64,000 bases of DNA from Xiphydria camelus (GCA_963678675.1 OY783197.1:14233813-14297812), one strand, 5' to 3'. Positions 52,931-63,958 are shown, numbered from the stretch's first letter. Notes: generated by a model from the letters alone, not told the origin. Numbers and translations: made by a program.

Positions 52931-53033
52931 TCTGTGCTAGAAATTTATTTACGAGTAAGGGCAAAATTTCAGCGGTGCATGCAAAAGGATTTCTTAAAAC
53001 TATTCCAAGGTCTCGAGTTAATGTGTAACAACA
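52931..53033 (+). repeat. Repeat family R4, copy 2, left part
   Basis: It matches 41345-41437 and continues at 54398-54650 after the insertion at its TA. Confidence 0.75.
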
Positions 53034-53035
53034 TA

Positions 53036-54395
53036 CAGGGTGTCCGTAAAGTATGGAAACGGTTGAATATCTCGAAAAGTATGCTTCAGATCGGGAAACG
53101 AAAAAATACATATCTGATATATTTAAAAAAAAGCTATCAAATGACACCAAGATTGATCCCACACCCCAACCCCTGTGGGTGGGGGAGGGGGAAGCTTCAA
53201 AATCTTAAATAGGAACCCCCACTTTTTATTGCATATTCGCATTCTCCATTAGAAACTACATAACTTTTATTTGAAACATTTTTTTCGATTCGTGGCAGAT
53301 GGCGCTATAATCGACGAAATTCAAATTTTTCGGTTTTTGCAATGGGGATCAGGATATGAGAAGTGCGTTGTAGGTGGCGACACTATAATATGAACCTAAC
53401 CCGCATTTGCGTGTATACCTATATAGTACAGTTGAGGTTTCTATTATAGTGGCGCCTCTAACGGCAAAAACTCGCGCTCCTGATCCCCATTGAGAGTCGA
53501 TTTATTCGATTCTGCAATACAGTTGCGATAGAAATTTACATTTGCTGTAATTTTTGTTTTGCAAATTTGAATTTACAGTAAATCTTTTGTCGTTAGACAT
53601 TTAAAAATCTGGTAAAAAGTACTTTTAGCGTAACCCAGAAGCAACGACGTGGACATAATAGTTTTCTGTTCCCTTCGGGGTGCTTGATTCAGGTGAGTCC
53701 TCTCGCCTCTTACCATCGGGGTGCTTGATTCAGATGAGTCCCCTCGCCTCTCACCATCGGGGTGATTGATTCAGGTGAGTCCCCTCGCCTCTCACCATCG
53801 GGGTGCTTGATTCAGGTGAGTCCCCTCGCCTCTCACCATCGGGGTGCTTAATTTAGGTGAGTCCCCTCGCCTCTCACCATCGGGGTGCTTGATTCAGGTG
53901 AGTCCCCTCGCCTCTCACTATTATGTCCACGTGGTTGCTTCTGGGTTACGCTAAAAGTACTTTTTTACCAGATTTTTAAATGTCTAACGACAAAAGATTT
54001 ACTGTAAATTCAAATTTGCAAAACAAAAATTACAGCAAATGTAAATTGCTATCGCAATTGTATTGCAGAATCGAATAAATCGACTCTCAATTGCAAAAAC
54101 CGAAAAATTTGAATTTCGTCGATTATAGCGCCATCTGCCACGAATCGAAAAAAATGCTTCAAATAAAAGTTATGTAGTTTCTAATGTAGAATGCGAATAT
54201 GCAATCAAAAGTGGGGGTTCCTATTTAAGATTTTGAAGCTTCCCTCTCCCCACCCACAGGGGTTGGGGTGTGGGATCAATCTTGGTGTCATTTGATAGTT
54301 TTTTTTAAATATATCAGATACGTATTTTTTCGTTTCCCGATCTGAAGCATACTTTTCGAGATATTCAACCGTTTCCATACTTTACGGACACCCTG
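53036..54395. mobile_element. TA-flanked foldback element, 1.36 kb, with minisatellite in its loop
   Basis: Ends CAGGGTGTCCGTAAAGTATG and complement are flanked by TA (53034-53035, 54396-54397). Two nested pairs of arms match. Bases 53320-53500, holding GGCGACACTATAATATG and its mirror near 53450, form an extra hairpin in the left arm only. Confidence 0.88.
53677..53922 (+). repeat. 41-bp minisatellite, six units
   Basis: Units start at 53677, 53718, 53759, 53800, 53841 and 53882, a constant 41-bp step. Each begins GGGGTGCTTGATTCAGGTGA. Units differ by one to a few bases. The array sits exactly in the loop of the foldback. Confidence 0.95.
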
Positions 54396-54397
54396 TA

Positions 54398-54650
54398 TGT
54401 ACCATCATAAGTGGTACCTCTACATGTGATGAAACAATTCGTCACGGTTATTGGAAGAGTATACTTAGAGTTAAAAGTAAAATGTCTACATGGATTTCTG
54501 TAGACAACCAAAATATAAGAAAAATCCGATGGCCCGTAAATTCGAAAGCGGTATGTTTTATTTCTCCAAAATACTAAGGCAAACTGAAAAATATAAGGGC
54601 ACTCTAGTTTATAAATCCCTTTCAAAATATCACGAAAATAAATCAAAAGT
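54398..54650 (+). repeat. Repeat family R4, copy 2, right part
   Basis: It matches 41697-41960 with few differences, apart from the GA run missing here. Confidence 0.75.
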
Positions 54651-55510
54651 AACGTGGTTATAATTAATTGGCTCGTATCGGCATAAAATGTGAGACTTTA
54701 ATTTTGTGGTAATAAAAAGCTATTCTCCTACATGTACGTATTCTTTTCATGAATAAATTCCAAGAAGTAGTGAAATCCCCCCACAAAAAAAGATTCTCTG
54801 TAAAAAAAGGCGGCATGTTCATTAAGTGCCAACAAAAATTGATACGTAACATACTCTCCAAAACAGATTTGAAATCAATTAAGATCGCCATGTTCAAGAT
54901 TTATATATAAAAAGAGTAAAAGGCATCATTTAAAAGGAAAATTATTGTAAATCAAGTTACTAAAAAATTCGACTAAAAATTTGTTTAAAAATTTTAGTAA
55001 AAAAGAACTTGCCGCGTTTTTTTCCTTCAAAATAAAAAATTCAGATAGAATTATACTCGATGTTTATGCACTTATGATTTTAAATAAATTCATACACTTA
55101 TATGATACCACCAGTATACCGAATGTCGCACGGGAAACCGATCAGGCGGGGGCCTTCTGAATTTCTCTGAATTTGACTTCGGCAGTGCAATTTATGAATA
55201 ACTCGAGCACCGTCCAAGCACTGCCAATTATTCGGTATAGTGGTCAAAATATGAAAACGCGGCAAGTTTGTTTTTATTAATTTTTTTAAATAAATTTTTT
55301 TAGTTTAATTTTTTAGTAACTTGATTTACAATAATTTCCCTTTCAAATGATGCCTTTTACTTTTTATATACCTATAAATTTTGAACATGGCGATCTTAAT
55401 TGATTTCAAATCTTTTTTGGAGAGTATTTTACGTATCAATTTTTCTTGGCACCGAGTGAACATGCCGCCTTGTTTTACAGATAATAATCTGTTTTTGTGG
55501 GGTATATAAG
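54651..55510. repeat. Repeat family R3, copy 3, complete palindrome
   Basis: Left CCCCCCACAAAAAAAGATTC and right AATCTGTTTTTGTGGGG mark the ends near 54777 and 55502. The centre near 55250 lacks the 681-bp MITE of copy 2 but holds the 121-bp one. Confidence 0.8.
55117..55237. mobile_element. 121-bp TA-flanked MITE in R3 copy 3
   Basis: The element has the same site, length and orientation as 42429-42549. The shared site means the insertion came before these two R3 copies separated. Confidence 0.8.
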
Positions 55511-55814
55511 TCACAACTAAATGCGTGTTAATCAATGCATATAACGAAGTGTACCGCCAAACGTATACAGTGCATTCAGTGTGCAAGCGCTCTAACTTGT
55601 AATTAGACGGTTCGTCTTCATCTCAATCTCATCCATTATCATCAGGGTAACCGATCCTCTGTATCTCGCAAACGTCAGTGTAGTGTATCGTGTGCAGTAC
55701 ATTCGAAACAACTAAGTGTAAACCAAGGTGAAATCAAACTACTGTATCTCTTAAATTCAATATATTACCAGTAAATATATTGTGAGTGCAGTGTTAACTC
55801 ATTTGTCCCAACTG
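55511..55814. other. Unassigned
   Basis: No gene was recognised. A TGTATCTC phrase recurs at 55658 and 55743. Confidence 0.35.
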
Positions 55815-55817
55815 TTA

Positions 55818-56220
55818 GGCCTTCCGCCCACGAGGCTACTGACAAGTGACGCGACTGGAACCCAAATCGCCAACGAGTCGCGTGCAAGTTTCCTCCAATG
55901 CATTTAAATAGAAGTCCGCTCACGACGCAACTGCAAAGTGATTAGTTTGTGATGCGTTGGCAATTGGTTTCTAGCGACTCGTCCTGCTGGTCGCCAAGTG
56001 ATTAGAGTTGCCGAGTTTCCGACGTTGTGCGTGGTAAATTCAGTAAAGCAAGCTCACCGATAAGAAACGAAACTACAGACATTGGTCATTGCGTACCGAC
56101 CGGTCGAAATCACGTCACTTTCGCGTTGCTTCGTGTGCGAAACCAAGGCGACTAGTTGCTGGTGATTCTAGTTACTTACCAGTTCCAGTTTTTTTTGAGT
56201 AGCCTCGTGGGCGGAGGGCC
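55818..56220. mobile_element. Harbinger-type MITE, 403 bp
   Basis: Ends GGCCTTCCGCCCACGAGGCT and complement are flanked by TTA (55815-55817, 56221-56223). The interior is rich in CGAC/GTCG words such as GTCGCC, and has no reading frame. Confidence 0.85.
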
Positions 56221-56223
56221 TTA

Positions 56224-57150
56224 GGTTTAAGGAGGATCCTCAGTTAAATTTAAGGGTAAGGAGTGGGGGTAAACTTCAAAGATGCCGACAGTCAGCTGCT
56301 ACTTGTAGAAAAAAAATATATTAACTTTAAAAAATACAATGATTCTTACGGAAAACCTTCTGAAATAGTTTCTTTCGATTATCATTGAGTCTGGCATTTT
56401 GGATTTTATTTTTCCGATTGTCAAATTATTAATTCCGAATTTTATAAATGAATTAGATTTCTTGAATAAACTTGGCAACCACGCTTTTTTGGAACAAGTG
56501 GTTGGTATTACTCCGGTCGGTAAAATTGGAACGTTACCATCGAAACTTGCTCGGTTGTAATAACAAGTCATATGTTAATGAGGTTATGTCCTGTGTTTAC
56601 GAGTGCAAGCGAGTGTCATTTTATCAAGAGAAAAATTTGAAGAAAGCGATGGAGCCTCAAGGACAATCACGATTCATCACGATTCAAAGGAAAATTTATC
56701 TTAAAAAATGCCTACAATAAAATAAAAGCAGCTATCGGTGTTGGTAAATGCAATAAGGGAAGGATTGCTGCCAAAAGAGAAATACATGACGAAGGAGTAG
56801 AACTGTAAATAGGAGGGCCTAAAATCCGTAAAACGGTACTGCATCCATCAGCTGGTATTAGTGAACAACTTGCCAATGACGAAGAAAGAAATATAGATAA
56901 AAATGACGATTCTCTTATGTAGTCTGTCAAGACGGTGCAACTGCTACGGAGGATTACACCAAGGGAACTTAGAACACTGATACAGTATCTGAAAACGATG
57001 AAAGTGAATCCAAAAAGGAATTCACGATGAACGGGAATCGGATCCTTGACTTGAAATTATTGGGTGATGAATTGGAATGCCTAGTATGTCAAATTACACT
57101 GTCTTTAAAAAATACAGAAAAAGAAACAAAACGTGGGGCTGGCTCATATA
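56224..57150 (+). other. Decayed coding-like stretch, unrecognised
   Basis: Plus-strand pieces look protein-like but are broken: ELDFLNKLGNHAFLEQVVGI near 56450, NAYNKIKAAIGVGKCNKGRI near 56708, and DLKLLGDELECLVCQITLSL near 57040. The last has a C-x2-C and is followed by EKETKRGAGSY, a layout seen in zinc-binding starts of Mutator-like and related transposon proteins. I cannot place the other pieces. The start ATGCCGACAGTCAGCTGCTA near 56281 recalls a THAP start but stops at once. Confidence 0.35.
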
Positions 57151-57665
57151 CAGGGTGTTCAAAAAGTCCCGGTACGGCTGATTATCTCAGCGGGAAATCA
57201 TTTTAGAGAAAAACGTTTAATGCAGAACTTTTACGATTTTTTCCTGGCTACCCAATGGATCATATTGGATTTGACCTTGGAACATCTGCATGGATGCTTT
57301 TACACAAAAATATATAATTTGGTTCTTATAAAGACCTCTAATGATATTTGGTCTGAAAGTGTGATAAGTTTGCTATGGACATTGGTTCCCGTTACGAAAT
57401 GAGCGTAGCCCTTCTGCGACAAGTTTTAGGTGCGTTTCGAGGAGGTATACCGGCCTCTTAAGATCGAAATCGAAAGAGCGATTCTCTTCAGAGTATCCTT
57501 TTCTGGAAACATCGCACAAACGCATGTGTTCCAAACTTTAAACGATGGTATTTCCAAAATAGAGATATGTACATCGGTAAATTCTAATGCCAGATTCTAT
57601 ACATAAATCGGATTTCCGAATCGATTGAGCCTAATTTGAGCTTCGTTGGTCAACACTAGCCTGAG
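57151..57665. other. Single mariner-type end and IS630-like relic
   Basis: CAGGGTGTTCAAAAAGTCCC at 57152 has the form of a mariner-type end after TA, but I found no partner. On the minus strand near 57645-57590 the frame VLTNEAQIRLNRFGNPIYV recalls the L-F-T-D-E region of IS630-like transposases, with D changed to N. Confidence 0.35.
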
Positions 57666-57689
57666 AGAGAGAGAGATATGAATTTTATT

Positions 57690-57990
57690 AAATTCTAGGT
57701 CCTCGATTCCATTTTCATTTTCGATTAAGAACCGTGCCTACACACATGAGACCACATAAAGAGATAAAATCTGTCCAGGGAGCCTACCTGATACTTGGTG
57801 GCATGTCGATCACTCCTATTTCATCAACATGCCAGATAAGGACAACGAATAGAAACAGCGATGCACACGCATACCACATATAGAAAGAGACGATCTATCC
57901 AGGGAGCCTACCAGCCACTTATTGTTAGTGGCACTTCGGTCGCTTCGAGCGATCACTGTGTTATAACAATATGGCCACGCCCAGTGAAAT
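57690..57990 (+). repeat. Imperfect tandem duplication of about 130 bp
   Basis: GTCCAGGGAGCCTACC occurs near 57774 and, as ATCCAGGGAGCCTACC, near 57898, in similar surroundings starting CACAC-AT.. and ending GTGGCA. No coding sequence is apparent. Confidence 0.6.
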
Positions 57991-59109
57991 GTTTTGGACT
58001 GTCGCATAAGAGTGTTGCATTAATAATTATTAACAATTGTTAGTCTCTCGTGATCAACGCGCGTTCATAATTATTTTTTTTAATATATCGAGAGTGTGTA
58101 AACAAATATGCGTATAATTAATTTTCTTGATGGCTTTGTAATCTTTAATATTCCTTTACTTGGCATTTATTTTATAATAAACCGTGTGTTATTATAAAAT
58201 CTCTTTATATTTATAACAAAGTGTGTACGTGTTAGATACCTACTAAACGAAATTCTTCCGCTATGAAAAAACCGAAGAAACTAGTGGAACGTTTTCTTAT
58301 CCGAGTAGATGGTCATAATTTTAATAGACAATTATCAGCGAAATCATGTTTAATTACGACATTGAAGATATCTGCATCTACAAGTGTATCTTTGACAAGC
58401 TGTACTACGTAAACTGTAGCTCCAACTTGATCGGCGAATGATGTTTCAAAAGCCATTGTAATTTACTCAGCTAGTCATAAGGCTTATAAATACCCTGTAT
58501 ACATCAATAGGGTAAATAAATAAAAATGTTTGATTTCGTGCAATGTAATTGAAGGACTTAGCATACTTGCCATTTCTGAATTTATGCTTGATAACTTCTG
58601 TGTCTTCCGACTATCAGAATCAGAATGTAATAATGCGCAATATTATAATAATCGGATGCCAAATTTTTACCAATTTACTCAGGCCCTTACAAGTACCATT
58701 TCGGACATTGGTGGCCTATTTTGGTATAGTCATTTGTTCTTTCGATCTCGATCACTTTTGTTAGGTTTGATTATACCGAGTGATTTACAGGATGTCACAG
58801 GAGATGTCTAAAGGATTAGTGGAAATTATCACGCGTCTTTATGCACTCTTATATCAGCCACTCTAAGAAATACTTGGTACAGGTATATGGACCTATATTC
58901 GAATATCAATACTTTTTTTAAGTGAAATATTTTTTTGGAGAGAGGCGAAACACGACGTGCAATTTTCGTTGGGGTTTTCCTAGGCGAGATTCTTAGTGAG
59001 TTGTTTCTTTAAGTGACTCCCCACAGTCCTTGGCGCATTTTTTAAAAATTTTTTATATATTTTGGGGATATCTTCTACTATTCGTTATATTTATGGCGGA
59101 ATATATGCA
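57991..59109. other. Unassigned, with one small minus-strand ORF
   Basis: At 58457-58317 the minus strand encodes 46 residues starting MAFETSFADQVGATVYVVQL and ending NCLLKL. The frame has balanced composition but no recognised domain. A CAGGATGTCACAGGAGATGT near 58789 looks like a lone mariner-type end. Otherwise nothing is seen. Confidence 0.3.
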
Positions 59110-59639
59110 CTTATTGTCCGGCCCTCGTAGGCCAGTCATTAGACACATAATAATGGTGTTTTGGTGCAAAAGGTTGCGGAGTTTTGAAACTTTGCAGGAA
59201 TGCAAACTTGGATGTCCTTAACATATACTTAGGTTTGCGACCTCGTGAACTGGCAGCTTGAAAAAATGGCGGTCAAAATCAGTTTTTGGTTTATATCTTG
59301 GTTCCTGTAGGTTTTAGAAAAAAATATGTTTTTTTAAACAAGTTGAAGAGAATAAATTTTGCTAAAAAATCGCTATCTTGAGTTTTTTTTGTCAGGCCAA
59401 TAGTTTCCGAGTTACAGGACCGAACAATAGGGCGAACTATTTTAAATTTAGTAAAAGCGGTATTAGCATAGTACGTTTTACCAATAATCCACAAACTAGT
59501 CATAAATAATTATATTTTATAACTGTTTATATAGTGATAAATATACATTTTCTGTTGGCTATAAATTATTGGTGGTACCTCTACTAACCGCTAATTGTTC
59601 TAATTCTATTGTTCTAATAAGTAGGTATATGAGCCTCGG

Positions 59640-60100
59640 TTTCATTTGTTACATCGATGCATCGATACATCGATATTTTAAACATCGATGAAAAAACATT
59701 GACTTTTAGGATCGATATATTGATGTTTTAAAAATCGATAAGCGGCGTTTAAACGATCAATAATACTGTCAATACTACAACATACTGACATTATTATTGA
59801 CCGTGTAAACGCCGTATTGAAGTACTGACGGCTTGTATTGAAGAATGACTAAAAATTCCATCAATATCAATTTTATGGAGGGGATACTGTCAGTAATATT
59901 GAAGGTCAAAACAAAAACATAGTTCATTCCTTCAGTATTCAGTCATTAGGCATTGGTGAAAACGTCAATGTTCAGGCAAACGCAAGACGCCTCAATACCG
60001 GTCTCAGATTTCAGGAGTCTCGCAGGAGGGCACCGGTCGCGACACGGCATGTTTTCAATACAACTTCACTTATGCATGAGGGTGAAATTGAAACTGAAAA
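59640..60100. repeat. ATCGAT-rich and CAATACT-rich stretch
   Basis: Words such as ACATCGAT repeat between 59650 and 59740. From 59745 GGCGTTTAAACGATCAATA is mirrored near 59790-59815, and the block resembles 13150-13260 inverted. It looks like a MITE relic inside the larger element. Confidence 0.5.
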
Positions 60101-60160
60101 TTTTAAATCCTGATAGTTCCTGCCGGTTGCTAAATATCTCAGTTTTACTGCTAGTCTCTC

Positions 60161-61411
60161 ATGTTAATTTCGAAGTTTAAAGAACATAATTACACAGCAA
60201 AGCAGGCAGTAAAAGACGCGGATGTGCTCATTATTCAGACAGCCATCAACATGTCATCGTCTTTTGCGCGTGTTTTTGTTGTCGGAGATGATATCAATTT
60301 ATTGGTTCTATTAACTGCAAAGGCAAGAGACCAGGAAAACATTTTTTTTGCTAAAACCAGCGAGAGGGAAAGTTGCAGAAGCGCTTTAATCGACGCGGAG
60401 CCTAAATTACAAGAAAGCAGTTGCAAAGAACATTTTATTTTTACATGCCATTAGTGGTTGTGATACCACATTTACCCTTTTTAACTAACGGAAATTAAAG
60501 TTCTTCAGTCTCCTGGATAGAAACGACTCATTGCTTGAGATTATAGCAATTTTCCAAGACCTTGAAGCAGATGTGAATGCTCTCGCTGCAGCTGGAGAAG
60601 CGTTTTTATTGGCTCTATATGGCGGATTGTTTGAAAAGGACACATTGGATTCACTTCGATACCAGCATTTTACGAAGTTTGTGTCCAAGAACAAATTTAA
60701 TCTTGCATCCCTACCACCTACAAGAGATGCTGCAAGACAGCACTCTCTGCGAGTTTATCACCAAGTTGCGATGTGGTGTGGCAGAGAAAAAGATCCTGAG
60801 CAATACGGCTGGCAGAAAACTGAGAACGGGTTCGATGCTGTTCGGGCTACGTCAGAAGCAGCCCCAGACGCCATTTTAAAATCAGTATCCTACAAATGTA
60901 AAAAAGGCTGTGGAGGAGCGTGTGAATGTCGGAAAACAGGTTCAACCCTTAATTTGGCAGTGGACAGTGTATCTCATAAGATACATTGGTTTTTTCTTAA
61001 CTCAAAACATACTACAAATCTTTAACCTCATACATTTTCTAGTCTAGATTACTTAAATAGCTTAATAGATAAACCCACAAATAGCTCGTTGCTCCATTTA
61101 GTGTTAACCACGGTAACTACGTCAGTGAACAAACATAGACGCTAGTTGCCAAATGTATCTTATGAGATATACTGTCAAATTGAGGGTTAAAATGCTCAGT
61201 GCTGTGTTTAAATTGTAACGGCACAGCATGTGAAAACACTCCTAATTTTGTAGTTGATTCCGATCCTGAAGACCCAAACGAAGATGATGATGACTTTAAT
61301 TCGTTGAAGTGGATATTGGAGGAGATAGAAGATATACAAGATTTGACAGATAGTGAACAAAATGAACCAGGGACATTCCATGGTATAAAGCGACAAAAAT
61401 CGTGCATGTAA
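60161..61411 (+). pseudogene. Repeat-associated protein with GDDINLLVLL motif and cysteine-rich CXC region
   Basis: The first frame has QAVKDADVLIIQTAINMSSS and VFVVGDDINLLVLLTAKARD. After shifts come LHAISGCDTTFTLF and RKLKFFSLLDRNDSLLEIIA, then a long frame (60531-60945) with ALAAAGEAFLLALYGGLFEK, SLPPTRDAARQHSLRVYHQV and YKCKKGCGGACECRK. A piggyBac-like MITE splits the cysteine region, which resumes CLNCNGTACEN and ends in an acidic tail (DSDPEDPNEDDDD). The early A-D-(x)n-G-D-D-x-(D/N)-L-L-V-L-L layout resembles PIN/FEN-like nucleases, and the cysteine part resembles tesmin/TSO1 CXC repeats; both are inference. I have seen similar proteins as multi-copy insect sequences but cannot name the superfamily. 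Frameshifts make it inactive. Confidence 0.55.
60946..61186. mobile_element. piggyBac-like MITE inside the CXC-coding region, 241 bp
   Basis: Ends CCCTTAATTTGGCAGTGGAC and GTCAAATTGAGGG are inverted. TTAA follows on the right (61187-61190) and TTCA, a changed TTAA, precedes on the left. Removing it would restore an in-frame cysteine-rich region. Subterminal ATCTCATAAGAT palindromes occur in both ends. Confidence 0.75.
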
Positions 61412-61600
61412 GTTTGAAATGTAGAATAGGCCTATGGGGCACCACGTTAAAAAAAAACGCGCTGCTCAACTCTACCTCCTGGGTGGTGTGAAAACGAGTT
61501 GATAACCCAAGTTGTTATTATTTTACTGCACTAAATAACTTTAGGTAGGTTAATTTATACCTACATAATGGGTAAAAATAACATGTACTCGTAAATGCAG
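61412..61600. other. Spacer between the CXC gene and the right arm
   Basis: No feature was recognised. Confidence 0.3.
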
Positions 61601-62012
61601 CTTATACGAGATTTTGAAAAATTCACCCCACTGTTCGGTCCTGTAACTCGGAAACTATTAGCCTGACAAAAAAACTTGAAATAGCGATTTTGTAGCAAAA
61701 TTTATTCTCTTCAACTTGTTTCAAAGTCTATTTTTTCTAAACCCTACAGGAACCAAGATATAAACCAAAAACTAATTTTGACCGCCATTTTTTTAAGATG
61801 GCGGCGCGAGCGGAGGTCGCACGAGGTCGCAAACTTAGGGCCGTTTTACCAACACGGTATAAACGTGGTATAGCGCTATACTGAGAATAGCCAGCAATAA
61901 GCGTTATTAAAACCGGCCCTTAAGTGCATGTTAAGGACCAAGTCTGCATTCCTTTCAAGTTTCAAAACTCCGCAACCTTTTGCAAGCAAAATAGTATCTA
62001 ATGACTGACCTA

Positions 62013-62430
62013 TCGAATCGGAATGCTAATCGCGGGTCTTACTCGCGGAGGCTAGATGATAGTCGACGGATTTTACTCGATTGCAGACACGAGTTTTACT
62101 CAAAAGAAAGTCGACGGGTTTTACTCGATCACAGCTACGGGCTTTACTCGAAAAAAAAGTCGACGGCATTAGAAGCAAATAAATATTACAAGAATAACTT
62201 AACCGCATTAGATCCTGAAATCTAGCCAAGTCCTTCTGACAAAGGTCTCGATCCGTGAAACTGGCGCAAGTTCATAGACGGAAAAGTGTACCGAACCGCA
62301 GGTCACGTATAAAGCCGTAACACCCAGGAAAGTATCGGACGTGATACTTCCCGTTAAAAGGAAAGGGTAGAGGAGATTCGTCATCCTCCCGGCTATGCAT
62401 CCAGGATTCATATTTGATTCCACCTAACTT
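62013..62430 (+). other. Short tandem-like stretch with TTTTACTCGA words, unassigned
   Basis: Between 62025 and 62165 GTCGACGG-ATTTTACTCGA-like units repeat three to four times, spaced about 45 bp. The frame there reads SRRILLDCRHEFYSKESRRV, a repeat of roughly 15 residues. It may be a decayed minisatellite. The rest to 62430 has no recognised feature. Confidence 0.4.
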
Positions 62431-63807
62431 TATTCATTGTTACTGGTTAAGGAATTGCCAAAGAAAACTGGTTACATCGTGAATTTATCTTACCAGATAT
62501 TTCAAGGTTGGTAATGATTCTTTTTGGTTACGAATCTGAATGTTTATCAAAATTAATTAAAGTTGGATGATAATTTTTTTTCAACCATCAACCTGATTAC
62601 TTCCTGAAGCGAAAATTTGACTAATAGAACTAGAGGATCAAATTATAGGGTATGCGATTCACGCTCGCTGACTTTTTTAGATTTTATTCTGCTTTCGCGT
62701 CACCACGCTAGATTTTCAGATTAGAGAAACAATTAGAAATACATATGCAAAACTGCGTAGGTTTTGGTGTTGCGATGATCATTAACCACAAGAAAATTAT
62801 AAAAAATACGATCACAAAGATCAAAATACGATGAATACGAATTACTGCCAATTATGCAGTGCCAAGATAGAGTATAAATGTTGTTCCCAAACATGGAAAG
62901 AACTTCAACACGTATAGAATACTTCTGGCTATTTCTCCGAAAATTTATAACAAATTTATCGGTTACATTTCGATACAAAAGTTTCACAATTGAATTGAAA
63001 AGAACAGTTTATCTCCAGTTGTACTTAGATTTTAATCCATTAAATAACCGAAATATTTTCATTCTCATACCGTACTAACATTTTACCAATTTTGAACCAA
63101 TTTTTGCGGTGTATTAAATTCGCTAGGGTCTTTATGAGTTAGGTACGTCGAAGATATGTTATAATGTGAAGTTTTTCGATATGAAATAAGAGATAAGGCG
63201 TTACTCTAGAATTTTGTATAGAGAATTAACTTTCCTACAGATTTCCGTGTAAAAAAAGATAAATACTTTCATCGTCTAGATTTTAAAAAATCTGTAGAGA
63301 ACGTTTATGGAAGATTTAATACTGTAATATCATTAAGCAGAACTATACTGTAACGATTTTAGAACGCTCCACTATCTTAGCACTTCACTTTTCAAATAAA
63401 ATTTCACATATATGTTTATAAATATATTTAATGTCAAAATTATTTTCAAAAGGAGCCAAAACCTTCTAATCAAATTAAAAGGAAGTCAGAACTCTAACTA
63501 AAGTTGTTGTATTTCATAATCGGTATTTCAACTTGAAAGGGATCATTGGACAGTAATATATTTGAGTTCTCTCATATTGAAAACTACAAGAGACATTTAT
63601 ACATACTTTTTGCAGATGTCACCTCGTGCCGGATACCGGCAACTCGAGAAAGGGGTATAGTTTTACTGGATTCATAATAGAGGGAGTAGAGAATCGTAAC
63701 CGGCCATTTTCCTTCCATTTCGTTTGGCTCAATCTGTACGAGTTATTCGATTATTGTGTTATATTCTAAAAAATCATATACAGAATACGAATGAGGAACG
63801 TACTTAC
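62431..63807 (-). other. First intron seen in the host gene (5' part)
   Basis: The GTAAGTA donor lies at 63807. The sequence is AT-rich, with few repeats compared with the rest of the window. I searched by eye for the M1 segment between the active-site exon and the next exon and did not find it. Confidence 0.5.
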
Positions 63808-63958
63808 ATTTTCAGTTACCATTGATGCCAAAAAAGAGTTGAGAGCCTTGTTGATTGGTGCATCACTCCATCGAAACGGGGTAATATACTGTCCAATCCA
63901 TTGATAAATCAATTCATAAGCAGTATTCCAAATGAGCGTGCTACTTAGCTCGTCTTCC
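63808..63958 (-). CDS. M1 aminopeptidase-like gene, active-site exon with lost zinc ligands
   Basis: A CTGCATATAG acceptor precedes 63958 and AAT|GTAAGTA follows 63808. The 151-bp exon is one base plus 50 codons: EDELSSTLIWNTAYELIYQW, then IGQYITPFRWSDAPINKALN and SFLASMVTEN. In active M1 peptidases this stretch reads H-E-x-x-H-Q-W-x-G-N...W-x-D-x-x-x-N-E-G. Here both histidines are tyrosine (YELIY) and the downstream glutamate is lysine (NKAL), so all three zinc ligands are lost while the first E and the QW-G-x-x-(I/V)-T-P scaffold remain. The frame is open and well kept, so it looks like a maintained pseudo-enzyme. The start could lie upstream if the AG is not used. The product would be a type II or secreted surface protein if it follows its family. 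Confidence 0.8.

Larger units (their letters stand above)
59110..62012 (+). mobile_element. 2.9-kb element with about 300-bp inverted ends carrying a CXC-type gene
   Basis: The left end near TAGGCCAGTCATTAGACAC and the right end near GTATCTAATGACTGACCTA are inverted. Similarity continues over AAAAGGTTGCGGAGTTTTGA and CTGTAACTCGGAAACT to about 59440/61640. The right arm has an extra insertion around 61840-61925. Target duplication could not be fixed. The gene listed below lies between the arms. Confidence 0.6.

Noticed and set aside
53677..53922. Regular repeat array resembling CRISPR
   Set aside because: Units follow head to tail without unique spacers, and the host is a eukaryote. It is a minisatellite.
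55326..55586. Minus-strand gene in repeat R3
   Set aside because: The same words occur in all R3 arms in both orientations; the frame is not conserved between copies.
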